This document shows, one piece after another, positions 43,007 to 44,301 of a stretch of 44,301 nt of DNA (within the stretch, counting starts at the first letter, position 1; each line of letters starts with the position of its first letter). The stretch is from Hydnum rufescens UP504 (Eukaryota > Basidiomycota > Agaricomycetes > Cantharellales > Hydnaceae). The stretch lies in NCBI GenBank assembly GCA_014904985.1, contig MU129076.1:100129-144429 (forward strand), given 5' to 3'. The notes under the pieces were generated by a model that saw only the letters and a program-made list of their open reading frames with translations, was not told the DNA's origin and ran no database searches. The position numbers and the translations under genes are program-made.

Positions 43007-43832
43007 ATGCATCATGCACAAGTTCTGGCTATTGCTGCAACACTCCAAGCTATTGCAGGCGCACTAACACTATACCATAAACAGTACTTTAACAAGATCC
43101 CTTACCATACTTCCATTCTCATGGGGCAAGCCTGGGTAGAGGAACTCCTGGCTGGCCACCCAGACTGCATTAAGGACCAGCTTGGAGTCCGAAAGAGTGT
43201 CTTTAGAAAGCTACTCAAAAAACTTTGCCAGCAGACATCTGTCAGTAGCTCAAAGCACATAACAGCTGAGGAAAAACTTGTGATATTCCTATACACCTGT
43301 AAGACAGGACTTACAATACACAATATCGCAGAGTGATTCCAACAAAGCAACAACACAATATCTAAGCTTGTGATACCTATTATTTTTCTGGGTGCTCGCT
43401 GATATCTAGTGTTATAGGTGCTTCTATGAGATCCTACATGCACTGTCGGGTGCTGATGGGGATTTCTATCAAGCTCATGTCTGACTTCCCACTCCAGCGA
43501 GTCCTGTCCCTCCGACACTTCAATCCAACCTGAAGTTCTTCCCGTTCTTATGTGGCACACTTGGTGCAGTGGATGGCACACATATCCCTGCATGTGCCTC
43601 TGCAGAGGATTGAGCTAGGTATTGGAATAGGAAGGGGGGAGTCTTGCAGAATGTCCTTGTGGTCTGTTCATTCGATTTGAAGTTTATATATGTGATGTTG
43701 GGATGGGAGGGGTCTATTGCTGACTCACGGCTATGGCATTCTGCAAGGCTGATGGACCTGTCCATTCTGGTCGATCGTTATTATCTCGGAGACACTGTGG
43801 AAGATAAAAACATCCAGTATCAGAAAATGTGA
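43007..43832 (+). pseudogene. PIF/Harbinger transposase with three in-frame TGA codons
   Basis: The N-terminal part reads PYHTSILMGQAWVEELLAGH, LGVRKSVFRKLLKKLC, EEKLVIFLYTCKTGLTIHNI. After an intron (about 43,360-43,420) come CFYEILHALS, FYQAHV, LKFFPFLCGTLG, then AVDGTHIPA (first catalytic Asp at 43,572) and GWEGSIADSRLW (second Asp), and YYLGD. This is the DDE_Tnp_4 layout. In-frame TGA lies at 43,334 (AE*FQ), 43,482 (HV*LP) and 43,611 (ED*AR), all at positions where relatives have Arg. The frame ends at YQKM before the final conserved Glu, so the copy is truncated too. Confidence 0.85.
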
Positions 43833-43849
43833 ATATCCATTGATCCCAG

Positions 43850-44301
43850 CCATTGGAATGATCATGTGACCTATTACGAAATTAATTACGGCTATGCATG
43901 AAAACAGAGTTCATTCGATTACTCCGTCAGTTTTGATCAGAGAGGTACGCCCATATAACTCTCAGAAAGCCATGATTTACACCTTTCGAATGGTACCAAA
44001 CACAAGTCGAACAGACCAAAAATGCACTCTCCAGATCAATTTTACTATCAAAATCCGGAATTTTCAGTAAAAAACGAATTTCTCCATCAGTTCACATCCA
44101 ATCCCTTCGAAACAACTGCGCCTGGAAAGATATAAAAAATTCGCATCCAACAGTACTGAGCACTCAAATAACAGATCAAAACTGAACTCCGCAGAACGAT
44201 ATTACTGTCAGAATCAACACCCATCAGTAAAAAACGAATTTCTCTGTCAGTTTACACCGGATCTGCTCGGAACCACCGCGCCCAGAAAGCTGTTAAAAAT
44301 C
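43850..44301. repeat. 160-bp tandem satellite, at least 2.5 units, open at the window end
   Basis: The landmark [ct]tc[ct][ca][ga]tcagtt ends at 43,930, 44,090 and 44,250, an exact 160-bp spacing. Units 2 and 3 share TCAGTAAAAAACGAATTTCT and an AAAGCTGTTAAAAA/AAAGATATAAAAAA block, and unit 1 is more diverged. No coding frame. Confidence 0.8.

Overview
The window is nuclear DNA of a filamentous basidiomycete, most likely an Agaricomycete. Genes carry many 48-90 nt introns. Recognisable eukaryotic housekeeping genes (fibrillarin, a Ubp3/USP10-type deubiquitinase, a PMT2-type O-mannosyltransferase, a GIS2/CNBP-type zinc-knuckle protein) sit between lineage-specific membrane-protein genes and DNA-transposon debris. 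There are no operons, no ribosomal or transfer RNA genes I can defend, and no CRISPR.

Left third (1-14,250): a tandem array of four head-to-tail units on the + strand. Each carries a gene for a small type I membrane protein: signal peptide, Cys-rich ectodomain, Ser/Thr-rich stalk, one transmembrane helix, basic/Pro-rich tail. I resolved an 11-exon structure, including a 7-nt and a 17-nt exon, that closes exactly in frame in copies 1, 2 and 3 (344, 345 and 332 residues). Copy 4 is decayed and loses the cytosolic tail. Two non-autonomous transposons entered the spacers: a 680-bp hAT-like element with a perfect 8-bp target duplication, and an 834-bp TA-flanked element. Sister units preserve both empty sites.

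Middle (14,350-25,450): fibrillarin (-) and the deubiquitinase (+) diverge from a 600-bp intergenic region. The PMT2-type gene (-) converges on the deubiquitinase, and the CNBP-type gene (-) follows upstream. Fibrillarin carries one clear single-base frameshift in its core domain.

Right (25,450-38,210): a larger membrane-protein paralogue (-) with a Gly-rich tail containing an 87-bp coding repeat. The CNBP-paralogue pair (about 23.9-28.45 kb) is duplicated in the same order and orientation at about 32.9-36.9 kb, where it is decayed by frameshifts and deletions. A PCNA relic abuts the left edge of that duplicate. Relics of an SRPK-type kinase and of MnmE/MSS1 follow it. The 28.5-32.2 kb stretch is gene-free, with LTR-like remnants.

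Far right (38.6-44.3 kb): a degenerate multi-exon DDE transposase, several minisatellites, a PIF/Harbinger transposase with three in-frame TGA codons, and the start of a 160-bp satellite that runs off the window.

The housekeeping genes act in rRNA processing, deubiquitination, ER glycosylation and RNA binding and share no pathway. The notable system is the expanding and decaying membrane-protein family with its micro-exon gene structure.
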